Positions 12,638 through 25,398 of a DNA stretch of 64,000 nt are shown here, one piece after another. The stretch's first letter is position 1, and each line of letters starts with the position of its first letter. This DNA comes from Diabrotica undecimpunctata (lineage: Eukaryota > Arthropoda > Insecta > Coleoptera > Chrysomelidae), in the NCBI RefSeq assembly GCF_040954645.1, contig NC_092808.1, positions 80,625,889-80,689,888 on the forward strand, given 5' to 3'. The notes under the pieces were generated by a model, which did not search any database, had not been told where the DNA came from, and saw only the letters and a program-made list of their open reading frames with translations. A program made the translations under genes and the position numbers.

Positions 12638-12679
12638 TGAATACGTTTCGCTTTTATTTTTAAAAGCATCATCAGTTCA
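12638..12679 (-). ncRNA. Hammerhead ribozyme in the PLE terminal repeat
   Basis: On the minus strand: TGAA (stem I), CTGATGA core, an extra T, and stem II GCTTTTA/TAAAAGC with an AAAA loop. GAA then follows, a self-complementary ACGT as stem III, A at the cleavage position and TTCA closing stem I. All strictly conserved core bases of a hammerhead are present. With only a palindromic ACGT as stem III, one molecule cannot close it, so cleavage would need two copies. Small ribozymes of this kind are known from Penelope-like elements. Folding is by eye. Confidence 0.8.
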
Positions 12680-13149
12680 CTTCAAATAGAAAAGTTCTTA
12701 GACTATAAGTAAACAACGAACAGGGTTCATACTTACAAAAACAATTTGTAGGTTTTTTCTAGATGTTATAAAAACTCTACGATACTTAATATTAAAACTT
12801 ACTAACTAAACAATAAAAAAGAAACAAAAAACACAAGAAAAACTGTACCACTATTTTAAATTTAATTTTGACCGATGGCTTCATTTGAATGTTGGTTTAA
12901 GCTCTTTCAGGTTTCAAGGGCCAAACCACACTAATCTTTTTGATTGTTTTGTATCCGTTATAGGATGTCATAATTTCACATGTGGCTGGTTTTCGTATAT
13001 ACGTTTATTTGGAATTCAGGGAGGTACGATTATCGAGGGAATTAAGAAACGAAAAGGGACCGACCTTTTTTAAAAAAGGATTCATTAAAAAAAAAGAAAG
13101 AAGAATGGGAATGATGTCTTGTAAGGGCTTTTCTTTTATTTGTTTTGTT

Positions 13150-14473
13150 TAATGAGAGAGTGATTGATATATCTGGCTCAAGTTGTCGATGTCGGTTCTT
13201 TTATTTAGCGACGCTGGATGTTTTAGAATTTGGCACCTTTCAAGTATGGATCGCTTGTGATAATTTTGTTTGCACAGTATTTTGCTATTCGTGAAATCGA
13301 TACTGTGTTAAGTTGAAATGGCATGTTGTGCCAGGGCACAAGATGGTTTATAAATCCGAATGTCGCTTTTATGGGACGTTAGTCGACCTTGAAGAGAGCG
13401 GCTGGTCTGGCCAATGTAGCAGGTGTTGCACTCTGCACAGGGTATACCATAGATGACATTAGTTTGTTCTAGAGAGGCCAATGAAGTTTTTGTCTTCTAA
13501 AATAGCTTTTCTAAGGTTCTGGTCTTTTTTGGATAGTTTGACAGGTAAGTTTTTGAAAAGTTTGTTTAGCTTGTTAGTGATTTGTGGGAAGTACGGGAGC
13601 GAAGCATATTTTGTGGTTTGTTCAGGAGTTAGAGGGGACTTATTCATCTGTATTTTATTAGAAAGGGACGCTAATGTTAGCCCGTTGGGTGTTTCAATAA
13701 TGAACTACCCATAGCTTTTGGAATATAAAAATTTATTGATGCTGGATGCCGGATAGGAGTTATCTATGATAATGGAATCCAGTAGATTGAGAGATTCTTC
13801 TTTGTAAAGCGGGTGTGTCAACATATGTACTCTAAGGCTGAGGGCTTGTATCAGGTTAAGTATATATCTGATTAGATGTGTCGAATGGTAATTTAAGAAA
13901 CGGTTGCTAGCCATTTCTTTTCTGTACCAGGTTGTGACTAATCTGTTATCCGGTGTGCGAATAATTCGCATATCTAAAAACGGGATACTGTTATCAACCT
14001 CAAATTCACATGTAAATTGTAGGTGAGGATCAAAGCAGTTAAAAACTGATAAGGTGGCCACCAACTTGTCTGGCGGGGTTGCTAATATCGGATCGTCGAC
14101 GTACCGTTTTACAAAGGGAACCTGGAAATCTAACTTCTTGATACTCGCATTAATAAGATCGTCTAGTACAAAGTTAACTTGAAATCTTGGATCCCATAAG
14201 AGTTCCAAAAATTTGACGATAATATTTGTCATTGAAAATTAAATAATTGGTATCAAAAATCAATTTTATAATTTCGGAAAAAGTTTCCCAAAAATTCGGA
14301 CTGTGGGGTTGGATTTGATTCCAATGGTTACGGAGAGAAGTTAATACACTGAAAAGTGGAAGATCTCTGAACAAGGATACTACGTCAAAACTTACTAAGA
14401 CAAACCCTCTGGGTAGTTGATAATTATTAACATCCACAAGGAAACTAAGTTCCTGTAGCTGGCTGTATACCAT
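13150..14473 (-). pseudogene. Penelope reverse transcriptase and GIY-YIG endonuclease
   Basis: The minus strand reads VSFDVVSLFRDLPL (catalytic Asp box), then the GTLMGSKIS block and, after a frameshift near 14.2 kb, RYVDDPILATPPD with the Y-V-D-D catalytic pair. IPFLDMRI and WYRKEMASNRFLNYHS follow. After another shift near 13.47 kb comes NVIYGIPCAECNTCYIGQTS and GRLTSHKSDI, the GIY-YIG nicking domain with its Cys pair. The order is the Penelope one, without the LTR-retrotransposon RNase H or integrase. The N-terminal third of the ORF is missing, and several shifts and stops make it inactive. Confidence 0.88.
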
Positions 14474-14605
14474 GTATTACTAAAGTACTAGTAGTAGTAG
14501 TAAAGTACTAAAGTAGTAGTAAATACTGGTATAATTATTAATAAATTCATTGAACTGGAAAGAATCTGTTATGTTGAAGTCATAATTACTTCATTATGAC
14601 CAGTA

Positions 14606-14748
14606 AACCCTGTTCGTTGTTTACTTACAGTCTAAGATCTTTTCTATTTGTAGTGAACTGATGATGCTGTAGTACTTGACGACTTTCATTTGCCAATTAT
14701 TGACCGATCAAACCTCTGCTATTCAACTATAGCATATAATTTAAATTA
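14606..14748. repeat. Right inverted terminal copy of the PLE, ribozyme half missing
   Basis: Reverse complement of the left terminal copy at 12551-12727. It keeps the CTGATGATGC core (14650-14659) but lacks about 42 bp that in the left copy hold the second strand of stem II, the GAA and stem III. The ribozyme on this side is therefore dead. Confidence 0.8.
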
Positions 14749-14771
14749 ATCAACGGTCGTATCTTTTGCAA

Positions 14772-15153
<382 letters not shown>

Positions 15154-16545
15154 TGTTACGATAAATATAATTAAATGGAAATTATTAATAATATTACCGG
15201 TTACTATTAATACAACCCGAATAGATAGGTAAAAGTAATAAATATACCAGAAATAATATTACATTGACCGTTTATTATTAATAAATTTCGTATTCAGTTA
15301 GTAAACGTGATAAATTTTAATGTTAAATACCAATAAGTTCTTTGAATCTTGCGGGGAGGAGGAGAGTAAGTGTATTAGTCACTGCGACATACCAGTGTTA
15401 AAATAAGGCTCGTGTATTACCACAGTGATAGTAAATCTGTGATCGGAAGTAGTTCTGTGTCGTTGAAAAACATTTTTGTTTAGTTGAACAAGCGGTGTGA
15501 AATTTCAAGTGTTCTGTGCATACCTACTAACTTATTTTACAATGAGTGATTTTAAGTCCATGAAAGCATGATTTAGCGATAAAATTGATACGCTTAAATC
15601 TGGAAAAGGAAACAATCGTCAATAATAAAATTCACAAGAGATGAGTATTATGAATTTTTAATGAAAGATAAAACATCCAGACAAAACTTCTCACAAAACA
15701 CCTGAAGAATATCAATGGTTATCACGGTATGATATTGTAAAAATTGGTAATGTCGAGAAACTCGTTGTGACAGTAAAAAACGACAGAGATCCTATTGTTC
15801 ATTATGTAAATATGAAGGAAACTTTCGATATCATTCACGAGACTCATATTTCAATTGGACATGGGGGCCGCAAGAGAATGATGAACGAATTTAAGACGAA
15901 ATATAAAAACTTCACTGTGAAGTCTCTAATTGACCGTAAAAACAAAAAATATATAAAAAAATATTTATTTACACTTTGTAAACTTTGACAAGTTTGTCAA
16001 GTTTTACTTAAATCTTTGTGTACCGCGTCAAAAGAAAATGAGCATTCCAATAAAGGACTCGTTGTAAACCAATTTTAAGTAATGCATTTAATTGGAGATG
16101 TCACATCGATCTTATTGACGTACAGTTACAAGCGGATGGTGACTATAAATTTATCATGGTCTATCAAGACCATCTTACCATATTTGTCTAGCTCAGAGCA
16201 TTAAAAACCAAGCGTACCGAAGAAGTTGCATACCATTTATTGGAAATGTTTACCATATTTGGAGTTCCAAGTTGGAGAACCAAGATATCGAAAAAATGTT
16301 GGCCACATGGCTGGAACCAAACAGAACGAGTCAGTGGTCGGAAGGCATAAAGTTCATCCAATTTATGAAAAACAGAGCTTACCATTCCGGCATTAGCTGG
16401 AGTCCATACGAAGGACTATTCGGTTGTACTCACCTACCAAGTAATTATTCGGAAAAATAAATCAGAATTGACCCTTCAAATATCGAATGTACATGGTCGA
16501 CCTACAGAATCGAGCATGTTTACTTGTACTCCCAAACGAAGAAAA
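15154..16545 (+). pseudogene. Ginger-type DDE integrase element (KRAB-A domain 2-like family)
   Basis: The element appears to start at TGTTACGATAAATATAA (15154) directly beside the TA array; TG ends suit integrase-type elements. The coding part starts at ATG 15542. Blocks are TPEEYQWLSRYDIVKIGNVE and VHYVNMKETFDIIHETHIS, then GHGGRKRMMNEFKTKYKNFT (the zinc-binding HHCC-like N-terminal region of an integrase). From about 16.26 kb, ENQDIEKMLATWLEPNR and WSEGIKFIQFMKNRAYHSGI follow. The same arrangement occurs in insect genes labelled KRAB-A domain-containing protein 2, which derive from Ginger transposons. The middle of the catalytic core is deleted near 16.27 kb and several stops are present. 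No right end was found. Confidence 0.78.
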
Positions 16546-16619
16546 AATGTGATTATGGTATCAAATATGCAAGTATTATCAAGTATTGATTACAATAATG
16601 TTAAAGTGTCACTCAGAGT

Positions 16620-17251
16620 TAACACTATATAAAAGTTTTTACATATTACAAGACATTCAGTTATAATTTTTTATTTATGCTGAATATGGCTGGAACAAAT
16701 TTCTTGATATTGTTTTATTTAAAAAATACAGGTACTATAAATAGGAGAATATTTTTGCACAATCTTTCATCCCTGTTGTCTAAAAATCATACTTGTTCTC
16801 CAACAATGCAAACTAAGATTCTAAAAACGATGATACGAAGAATCAGAGAACTCTATATTATTTCAGTGGCTACTACTACGCCCAATCCACAAAATTTTCG
16901 AGGCCGCTGTAGTTATTTTGACAGGAGAAAAGTCTATCAACACGTTTCTGGTGTGAAAAATGTACCAAATTTATGTGTCTTGAATATTTAACTTGTGTAT
17001 ATGCAAATTTTATTCTGACTAAATAGTTTAATGCAATGCCTAACTTCTATTTTTTATTTCTTTTTGTATAGTTACATTTTCTTTTGTATACTTATAGTAA
17101 AATAAACATAATAATAATTTACAATGCTTGTTTATAAAAAAGGTCACTTGTACTATATATCACGCTTTTCACGTGCAAAAAAGGTATGCGGACTCATAGG
17201 CAGCCGCAACTATCTGTACACACAAAACGTGCGCCAGTCACGGAAGGTTAA
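16620..17251 (+). pseudogene. piggyBac C-terminal remnant and 3' end
   Basis: The plus strand gives MLNMAGTNFLILF and RRIFLHNLSSLLS, the last helices of a piggyBac catalytic domain. It then runs to the cysteine-rich C-terminal zinc finger RGRCSYFD and, one frame over, RFWCEKCTKFMCLEYL. About 250 bp further on, GGAAGG meets a TTAA at 17248-17251, a fitting 3' terminus. The terminal sequence differs from that at 2575, so this is a different family. The catalytic core is absent. Confidence 0.78.
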
Positions 17252-17299
17252 ACAAGACAAATTTAAATAAATATAATTACTGGGCCTAGACTATTATCA

Positions 17300-17700
17300 A
17301 ACTCTATTGCATAAACCATCCAGGTATACCATGTATACCATCCAGGGCTCCTTTTGGCAATATTTCGGTCTTCATTCTTACTACATGGTCAGTTTGTCGA
17401 AATCTCTAAAGTTGAATGAATTCTTTGGTCGGTGCCTATTTGGACAGTTGGTTGTATCTGGATCTCAATACTCCGTTTTCTTTTAAAGGTCCAAATATCT
17501 TCCTTAGGACTTCTCTTTCAAAGAATTCCAGCTTTCGTTTTGTGTCTTCCGTCATAACCCATGTGTTGCATACATAACATACTATTGGTCTGACAACAGT
17601 TTTGTAGACATTGATTTTCGATCTCTAGTGTGAGTTTTTAAAGCAAAACACATGGGTGAGTAAAAAGTAAGCTTTGTTTCCCTTTGCTATTCTTCTTTAA
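17300..17700 (-). pseudogene. LINE C-terminal remnant
   Basis: The minus strand reads NVYKTVVRPIVCYVCNTWVM and FFEREVLRKIFGPLKENGV, and later HVVRMKTEILPKGAL. This is the post-reverse-transcriptase region common to RTE/Proto-like insect LINEs (Y-K-T-V-x-R-P-x-x-x-Y, L-R-x-I-F-G-P, G-H-V-x-R-M). Stops and shifts break it. Confidence 0.72.
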
Positions 17701-17759
17701 GTATCTGTATTTTTTATTTCTTGTTTACTCTATTAATGAAATTTGAGGTTGTTATACCT

Positions 17760-18840
17760 TCATTTGTTTTAGAAAATCACCAATTTTAAAAATAATAACC
17801 TTATTACTATTATTACTAATAACTATAAGTTATTTTATATTAAACCTATGTCGCTTTAATTTTTTTAACTTTTTTATTGCATTAATATTAGCTTAGTTAC
17901 ACCTTTCGTATTAAAATCATATAATAATAGCATTGTATCTTTTACACACTCCTTAATAACTCACTTTCCCTTTGCCTATTAAGTAAATGACAATAACAGC
18001 AAAAGTAGACTAAAGAAGATTCCATTATTATAATTGATTCGTACTACTACTACACTATTCTGCCAACTTAAAACCACAAAAGTTTTGTATCAATTTGTTA
18101 AAGCGAAAGTTTTTCCTTGCCACTCCCGCGACTTTAGTAATATAAGACGGGAACAATACTCCGCCTGTCATGATGATAAATATGCTGCCGAGCAATCATC
18201 CAGCCATTTCGTGCTTTTTTAACTATTAAATTCTTAGCGAAATTAAGCTAATTATTTGTTGATTAATGATTCCAGTGTTTAGCGATTGTTTGAAATTTAA
18301 TTACAATTAATTTTCGGTTTGTTGGCAGGAGTTTTAAGATTTTCAATATTGGAACAAATTACTTGTTAAATTTTAACAATAGGGTACTCATCAGCCCGAG
18401 ATTATTAGTAATTGTATAAGCAAACCATCTATGGAATTAAATTTGTCGAATAATTATTAATTATGTTAAGAAAATAAAAATATAGATCTTTGTTTGTCAG
18501 AGTGGAGTAAGTTGTTGTAGGCGATGTAGTTAAATGTTTTTAAAATTTCACATTGTGTAATAGTACAAAAACAAAATCACTTAACCAAACCCTATTGTTG
18601 AAGAAAAAACACATGTAAAATACTTATATATAACGGGTAACTTAAAAATAGCGTCATTGTCTGGTGTTAATGTTATGAGTATACGTGGATTGATTTCTTC
18701 TGTCTGCAACTACACGTAATCCCTCTTAAGGGGTATATAATGAAGATCGTTTATAACATTATAACTAACTGAAGTGTGTACGAGGGTACTCGAACGTTTT
18801 ACCAGCTGTGTTATTTACACACCTCCTACCATTTGTTAAA
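17760..18840. other. No recognised gene
   Basis: AT-rich sequence. The open frame at 18034-18222 has mixed composition but no recognisable domain. Confidence 0.5.
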
Positions 18841-18849
18841 GAAGTTTCA

Positions 18850-18912
18850 GAAAACATAACATTGATTTCCACAAGGAATCTACGTTCCTGTATTTGGCTG
18901 TATACGATATAT
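18850..18912 (-). pseudogene. Crumb of Penelope reverse transcriptase
   Basis: About 50 bp on the minus strand translate to VYSQIQERRFLVEIN. This closely matches the block VYSQLQELSFLVDVN of the PLE at 14.42-14.47 kb. It ends beside the perfect palindrome at 18913. Confidence 0.6.
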
Positions 18913-18992
18913 TAAAAAATTTATTAAAATCCTTTGTAAAAGGTATATATTTAAATATATACCTTTTACAAAGGATTTTAATAAATTTTTTA
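18913..18992. repeat. 80-bp perfect palindrome
   Basis: Every base from 18913 to 18952 pairs with its mirror position up to 18992, with no loop at the centre (TATATATTTAAATATATA region). I checked the pairing base by base. The arms contain AATCCTTTGTAAAAGG and so are not simple TA repeat. No open frame of interest lies in it. Confidence 0.95.
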
Positions 18993-19427
18993 TAATATTG
19001 ATTATTTGACATATTATCCGATAATGATTATAATAAGAAATATATGTATGGCAATATATTTGCATATTAATTATATAACACCGAGATGCAGAAACGATAA
19101 GTGAGAAAAGATGCTTTATTGGTTATAAAATAACTTAATTAAAAAATTTGTTAATATCAACTTTATACACCTAACATCAACACTAGAAGAATTATGTAAT
19201 TAACATCATGATGAAAGGTTATATAATATAATAGATAATCCTGAATTGCCTGTGTATTTTAAGCACATTAACAAAAATTAATGGGAAAATCCCATTAGTT
19301 GGCTGTAAACCATCGTTTAAAAAAAACTTATACAGAAGTAAAACACTTCACATTTGTATTTAGGTATAAAACATATAATTAAAACTTTTTTAAAAAGTGT
19401 CGTCAAAATTTATACAGGAGCATAACG

Positions 19428-19463
19428 TGACGTTTTCGATAATAGATCAGATCATCCTCAGTG
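19428..19463 (-). ncRNA. Hammerhead-like motif in the left foldback arm (degenerate)
   Basis: The minus strand reads CTGAGGA-T-GATCTGATCTATTATC-GAAAACGTC. The core and the self-complementary ACGT are present, but stem II is weak, there is an extra A before ACGT and no clear stem I. It is probably inactive. Confidence 0.4.
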
Positions 19464-19631
19464 CCTTCTATTGTAGTTGAAGCTAAGACTAAAATTGCAG
19501 CTCTGACATCAATATATGGTTTGCCATTGTTCCAAATTTAAAGTCACATTAGAATTTAAATTTGGAACAATGTAAAACCATATATTGATGTCACAGCTAC
19601 AAATTTAGTGTTAGCTTCAATTACAAAAGAA

Positions 19632-19670
19632 GGCACTGAAGATGATCTGATCTAGATCGAAAACGTCACG
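19632..19670 (+). ncRNA. Hammerhead-like motif in the right foldback arm
   Basis: CTGAAGA (19636-19642), T, stem II GATCT/AGATC with loop GATCT, then GAA, one extra A, ACGT and C at the cleavage position. Stem II is better than in the left arm. Stem I is not evident. Confidence 0.5.
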
Positions 19671-19789
19671 TTATGCTTCTCTATAAATTTTGACGACACT
19701 TTTTAAAAAAGTTTTAATTATATGTTTCATACCTTAATACAAATGTGAAGTGTTTTACTTCTGTATAAGTTTTTTTTACATAAACAAAA

Positions 19790-22167
<2,378 letters not shown>

Positions 22168-22215
22168 ATTAATTCCTTAACTATCATTCTTGCCATCCGT
22201 TTAAATACAAAATAA

Positions 22216-22941
22216 AAAGCACTAAGCTGTAGGCTACATAGGTTAACACATCCTGATAACAAAAGGGATTCTCTTTTGTTACTCAGAAGTATACTATCTG
22301 ACAATTCTTACCCTACATCTCTCATAAATAAATACCTTTTTTCAACAAGTTTTGGATCTTCTATTGATGATTTACCTAATGGCGATCAACTTAGAATGAT
22401 TTCTAATAATATTATGAACAACAATACTCTACTTTCTTCTAACATTGCAACTTCAACCACCCATTACTCTTCACTACCCTATTTCCCATATGTTACTGAA
22501 AAGCTTATTAAATTGTACAAACAGAACAATATCCCGGTTAAGATTGCTATCAATAATTCTAAGACTGTCAGGAACTTGTTTTCTAAAATTAAAACACCTC
22601 TTTCCTTTTTGGAACAAGTAAATGTAGTCTATCACATACCATGTTCTGAATGTGATGCATGTTATATTGGTCAAACTGGCCGTTCCCTTAAAGGACGCCT
22701 TACTTCACATCGTAGTGACATTAAACTTTCTAAACATACTTGTGCCCTTGCAGAACATGCAATCAACACCAAACATACTGTGAATTTTGATGATGTTAGA
22801 ATTCTCTGTAGAGAACGTAACCTTAATAAGAGACAGTTTATGGAGATGTGTCATATTTTGAAACAACCTAATGCATTAAATAAGAGAACTGATATCAGCA
22901 ACTTAAGCCAAATTTACCATGCACTAATACTACAAAATTGA
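22216..22941 (+). pseudogene. Penelope-like element, C-terminal region with intact GIY-YIG domain
   Basis: An open frame of 242 codons runs from just after the stop at 22213 to the natural stop at 22939. It begins in the reverse-transcriptase tail ([26 protein letters not shown]). It contains the linker LEQVNVVYHIPCSECDACYI with GQTGRSLKGRLTSHRSDI, the GIY-YIG nicking endonuclease with Cys-x-x-Cys, and ends in LNKRTDISNLSQIYHALI. No stop interrupts it, so it is younger than the PLE at 12.5 kb, whose protein it resembles closely. The reverse transcriptase catalytic part is missing upstream, where the (TA)n array begins. The 3' untranslated region with a hammerhead follows. Confidence 0.9.
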
Positions 22942-23566
22942 TTCTTCCGTATTCTACTTTTAAATTATTGGTTTCTTCTTCAACTTCTTTTATTATATCA
23001 TAATATTTATGTTGGCATCTACAAAACTTTTCCTCCAATCTCACCATCTGATTGTCAGTTCTGACATTCGAACTTTCAAATACTTTATTTTGCATAATAT
23101 GATCATGACAGTCAAGATCCCTAGCCTTGCCGTTGTTAATATAACATTTCAAAATTGACAATTACATTTTTTTGATAGATTTTAGAATCCATCAATGTCT
23201 TCAAAAGTTAAATTATAAAACAAATTAATATAAAATTACTTAAATTGGGAATCTTCCGGCATTCTGTGTTTTTGCTGATTTATTTAGTAAATTAATATTT
23301 GATGTGTCTTCACCATAATATCTTAATGCTACAGATCTTTTAAAGGTAAGATCGTTTACCTAATTGTTTTTTATATTAGATGTATTGCTAATACCATTCT
23401 TTTAGATGAACTGATGATGCCCATTGAACAGTGGGCGAAACGTATTCAATAAAAAGATAAAGTAGCACAACTCTTTTCTTTTTTTATCTCCAAATTGACC
23501 GAAAATATCCCTTTCACTTACGAGTGCACATTTTTTTATATTAAATTAAACGGTCATATTCCTTAA

Positions 23567-23568
<2 letters not shown>
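22942..23568 (+). mobile_element. 3' region of the PLE up to the (TA)n array
   Basis: About 630 bp after the stop, non-coding on the plus strand, ending at the TA array at 23569. It holds the hammerhead at 23407. The frame on the opposite strand at 22895-23161 has no family resemblance. Confidence 0.6.
23407..23448 (+). ncRNA. Hammerhead ribozyme of the PLE
   Basis: TGAA (stem I), CTGATGA (23411-23417), an extra T, stem II GCCCA/TGGGC with loop TTGAACAG, GAA, self-complementary ACGT, A, then TTCA closing stem I. It has the same build as the one at 12638 but a different stem II, so base pairing has been kept while sequence changed. It follows the PLE stop by about 470 bp on the coding strand. 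Activity would presumably need a dimer. Confidence 0.85.

Positions 23569-23630
<62 letters not shown>
23569..23630. repeat. (TA)n microsatellite
   Basis: TA array closing the PLE fragment on its right. Confidence 0.95.
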
Positions 23631-23633
<3 letters not shown>

Positions 23634-25046
23634 TCTAGCGGTTAATGGGGGCTCCGTACTAAAACGGTATTATACTAACTCCAGGCGAATATACATCGTG
23701 TATATTATTATCTGGGTAGCGCTTTATGTGGATTCCGACCAACACGTCAGATTAAGTGGACTCCGTAATAGGTTAAAACACTTTTGGGATCCGTATACAT
23801 TTCTTTGCGTATACAACTAAACTCCTCCGATGTTGCCAATAATTTGATTAGTCGTAGATTTTTAAATTTTACAGCAGGTACGTTTTGGAACTTCAAATTT
23901 ATTTAAATATCAATCAATTTAGTCATCGAGAAATTTCACAAATAGGTACTCGGTTAATGTAGTTAAATATTTTATGGTGGTTATTTATATTACTTGCTTT
24001 AATTATTTTCAAACTTAAAAAAGTATTTATTATAAGCTTGGAAATGACTAGTTTTCGTTTTATTTATTATTATTTTTTGTTAAAATGAATATGCACTTAA
24101 ACATTTAGTCTCTAAATGTACTAACATCGAGTAGAGTAGTCGTGTAACAGTTTAAGAAAGTAGAAGCCCTTCGGTAGGATTATAATAAACTACATAAAAT
24201 TAAAAGAAACTCTGTAAACAGGAGATCTTTGTAATTTTTCAATTCCTGCAATTTATGACGTGCAATATTTGTTTTATAAAGTAGTTAAATTTAAACTATA
24301 ATAATTTATGGGAAGCGTTTAAAGAAGTAATCGCCAACCTTAATTAGAATACGGCACAATAAGAAGATGAAACTTACTGTATTTTTACTTATTATATTCA
24401 CAAAAAGAATATCCAAAGTAAAATTTAACACGTTTTTATGGAGTTGTAGTGAAATTTGACTTCTTATTACGATACCGGATCCTGTAAAATTTTAAATACA
24501 TTAAATCTCCTGTAAATTATTAAACTTATTCTTAGAATAAAATAACAAACTTCTTAGTAATTAGGTACAATATACCGTTCACAATTATGTGATAATGTGT
24601 AGGTGTCAAGATTGCACGGTCATGTGCCATAAGGTTTCATCTTTCATATAAACATCGATAGTTTTTAACTTTGGGTGTATTTGATTCCACCGTGCTGTAA
24701 CCGATCCGACTTGAAAAGTGTTATTTTACATAAAATTAGCACGTTGGCCCTAATAATGACCTATAAATATACATTGTTAAAAATTGTATACATTTATCAA
24801 TTTAAAACATTCTTTGTCGTCTTCTGATCTTCATCTCCATTCGTTCCTAATTAAGCACATGTTATCCACAGGATACCTCTCTCATTTTTAAATCATTACT
24901 CTTTTTGCCTTTTGCCATGGATTTCTTTATTTTGTTTATTCATATCGTTTTTACTCATAACAAATATTGGGTAGATTATTGTATCATTAAACTTTCTCCT
25001 TATATATCCGTATCATATAAGTTGTCTAGTTATTTTAGCGTATATA
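23631..25046. other. No recognised gene
   Basis: The first 200 bp contain repeated short words (GTGGACTCCG, CGTATATT-like) that also occur, inverted, beside the (TA)n array at 38.7 kb. The rest is AT-rich without recognisable features. Confidence 0.5.
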
Positions 25047-25398
25047 ATGTCGTATGTTAATTCCATTTTGTTTAACAATAAAACAGCAAAACTTCTACAA
25101 AATTATTTCTATCTTATCACTACAGCTGTTTCGGAGAGTGCCTTTCTCAAGTCTCAAGTTTCTCGAATCCATCAATCATCCATTGTATTTCTTATACTTT
25201 CATTTAAATCCTCTCCAATCAAAGATTTTGAAGTAGCTTTGCTCCATAGTCCATTTTTGTTGCTTTTTGTCACTGTTTCTCCTTTCTCTTTATCATTATC
25301 AATACGTAGCGCTACAACACTGGGTAGGTCTTCGCTGACTACAACTTATCTGCAAGTTGATCGATTTTCCACGAATCTGCAATCAAATGAAATGTTCA
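25047..25398. other. Possible PLE terminal sequence with degenerate hammerhead
   Basis: The plus-strand frame of 119 codons here has no family resemblance. On the minus strand, 25127-25155 reads TTGAGAAAGGCACTCTCC then GAA and the 8-bp palindrome ACAGCTGT. That resembles a decayed member of the ribozyme family seen elsewhere in the window. Confidence 0.35.

Larger units (their letters stand above)
12551..14748 (-). mobile_element. Penelope-like element with inverted terminal copies
   Basis: The element is bounded by inverted copies of one terminal sequence (12551-12727 and 14606-14748). Both contain TAGTTGAATAGCAGAGGTTT or its complement and lie next to (TA)n arrays on the outer sides. Between them the minus strand encodes a Penelope reverse transcriptase and GIY-YIG endonuclease. 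Penelope elements are known to carry terminal repeats in direct or inverted order and to encode hammerhead ribozymes there; the left copy has one. The length of 2.2 kb suggests loss of the N-terminal part. Confidence 0.85.
19314..19786. mobile_element. Foldback element with arms of about 220 bp
   Basis: The left arm (about 19314-19540) and right arm (about 19555-19786) are reverse complements at roughly 90 percent by eye, with a short centre around 19541-19554. The arms run from GTTTAAAAAAAACTTATACA inward to CATTGTTCCAAATTTAAA. No protein is encoded. Each arm carries a hammerhead-like core, which suggests a non-autonomous derivative of a ribozyme-bearing retroelement. Target-site duplications are not obvious. 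Confidence 0.85.
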
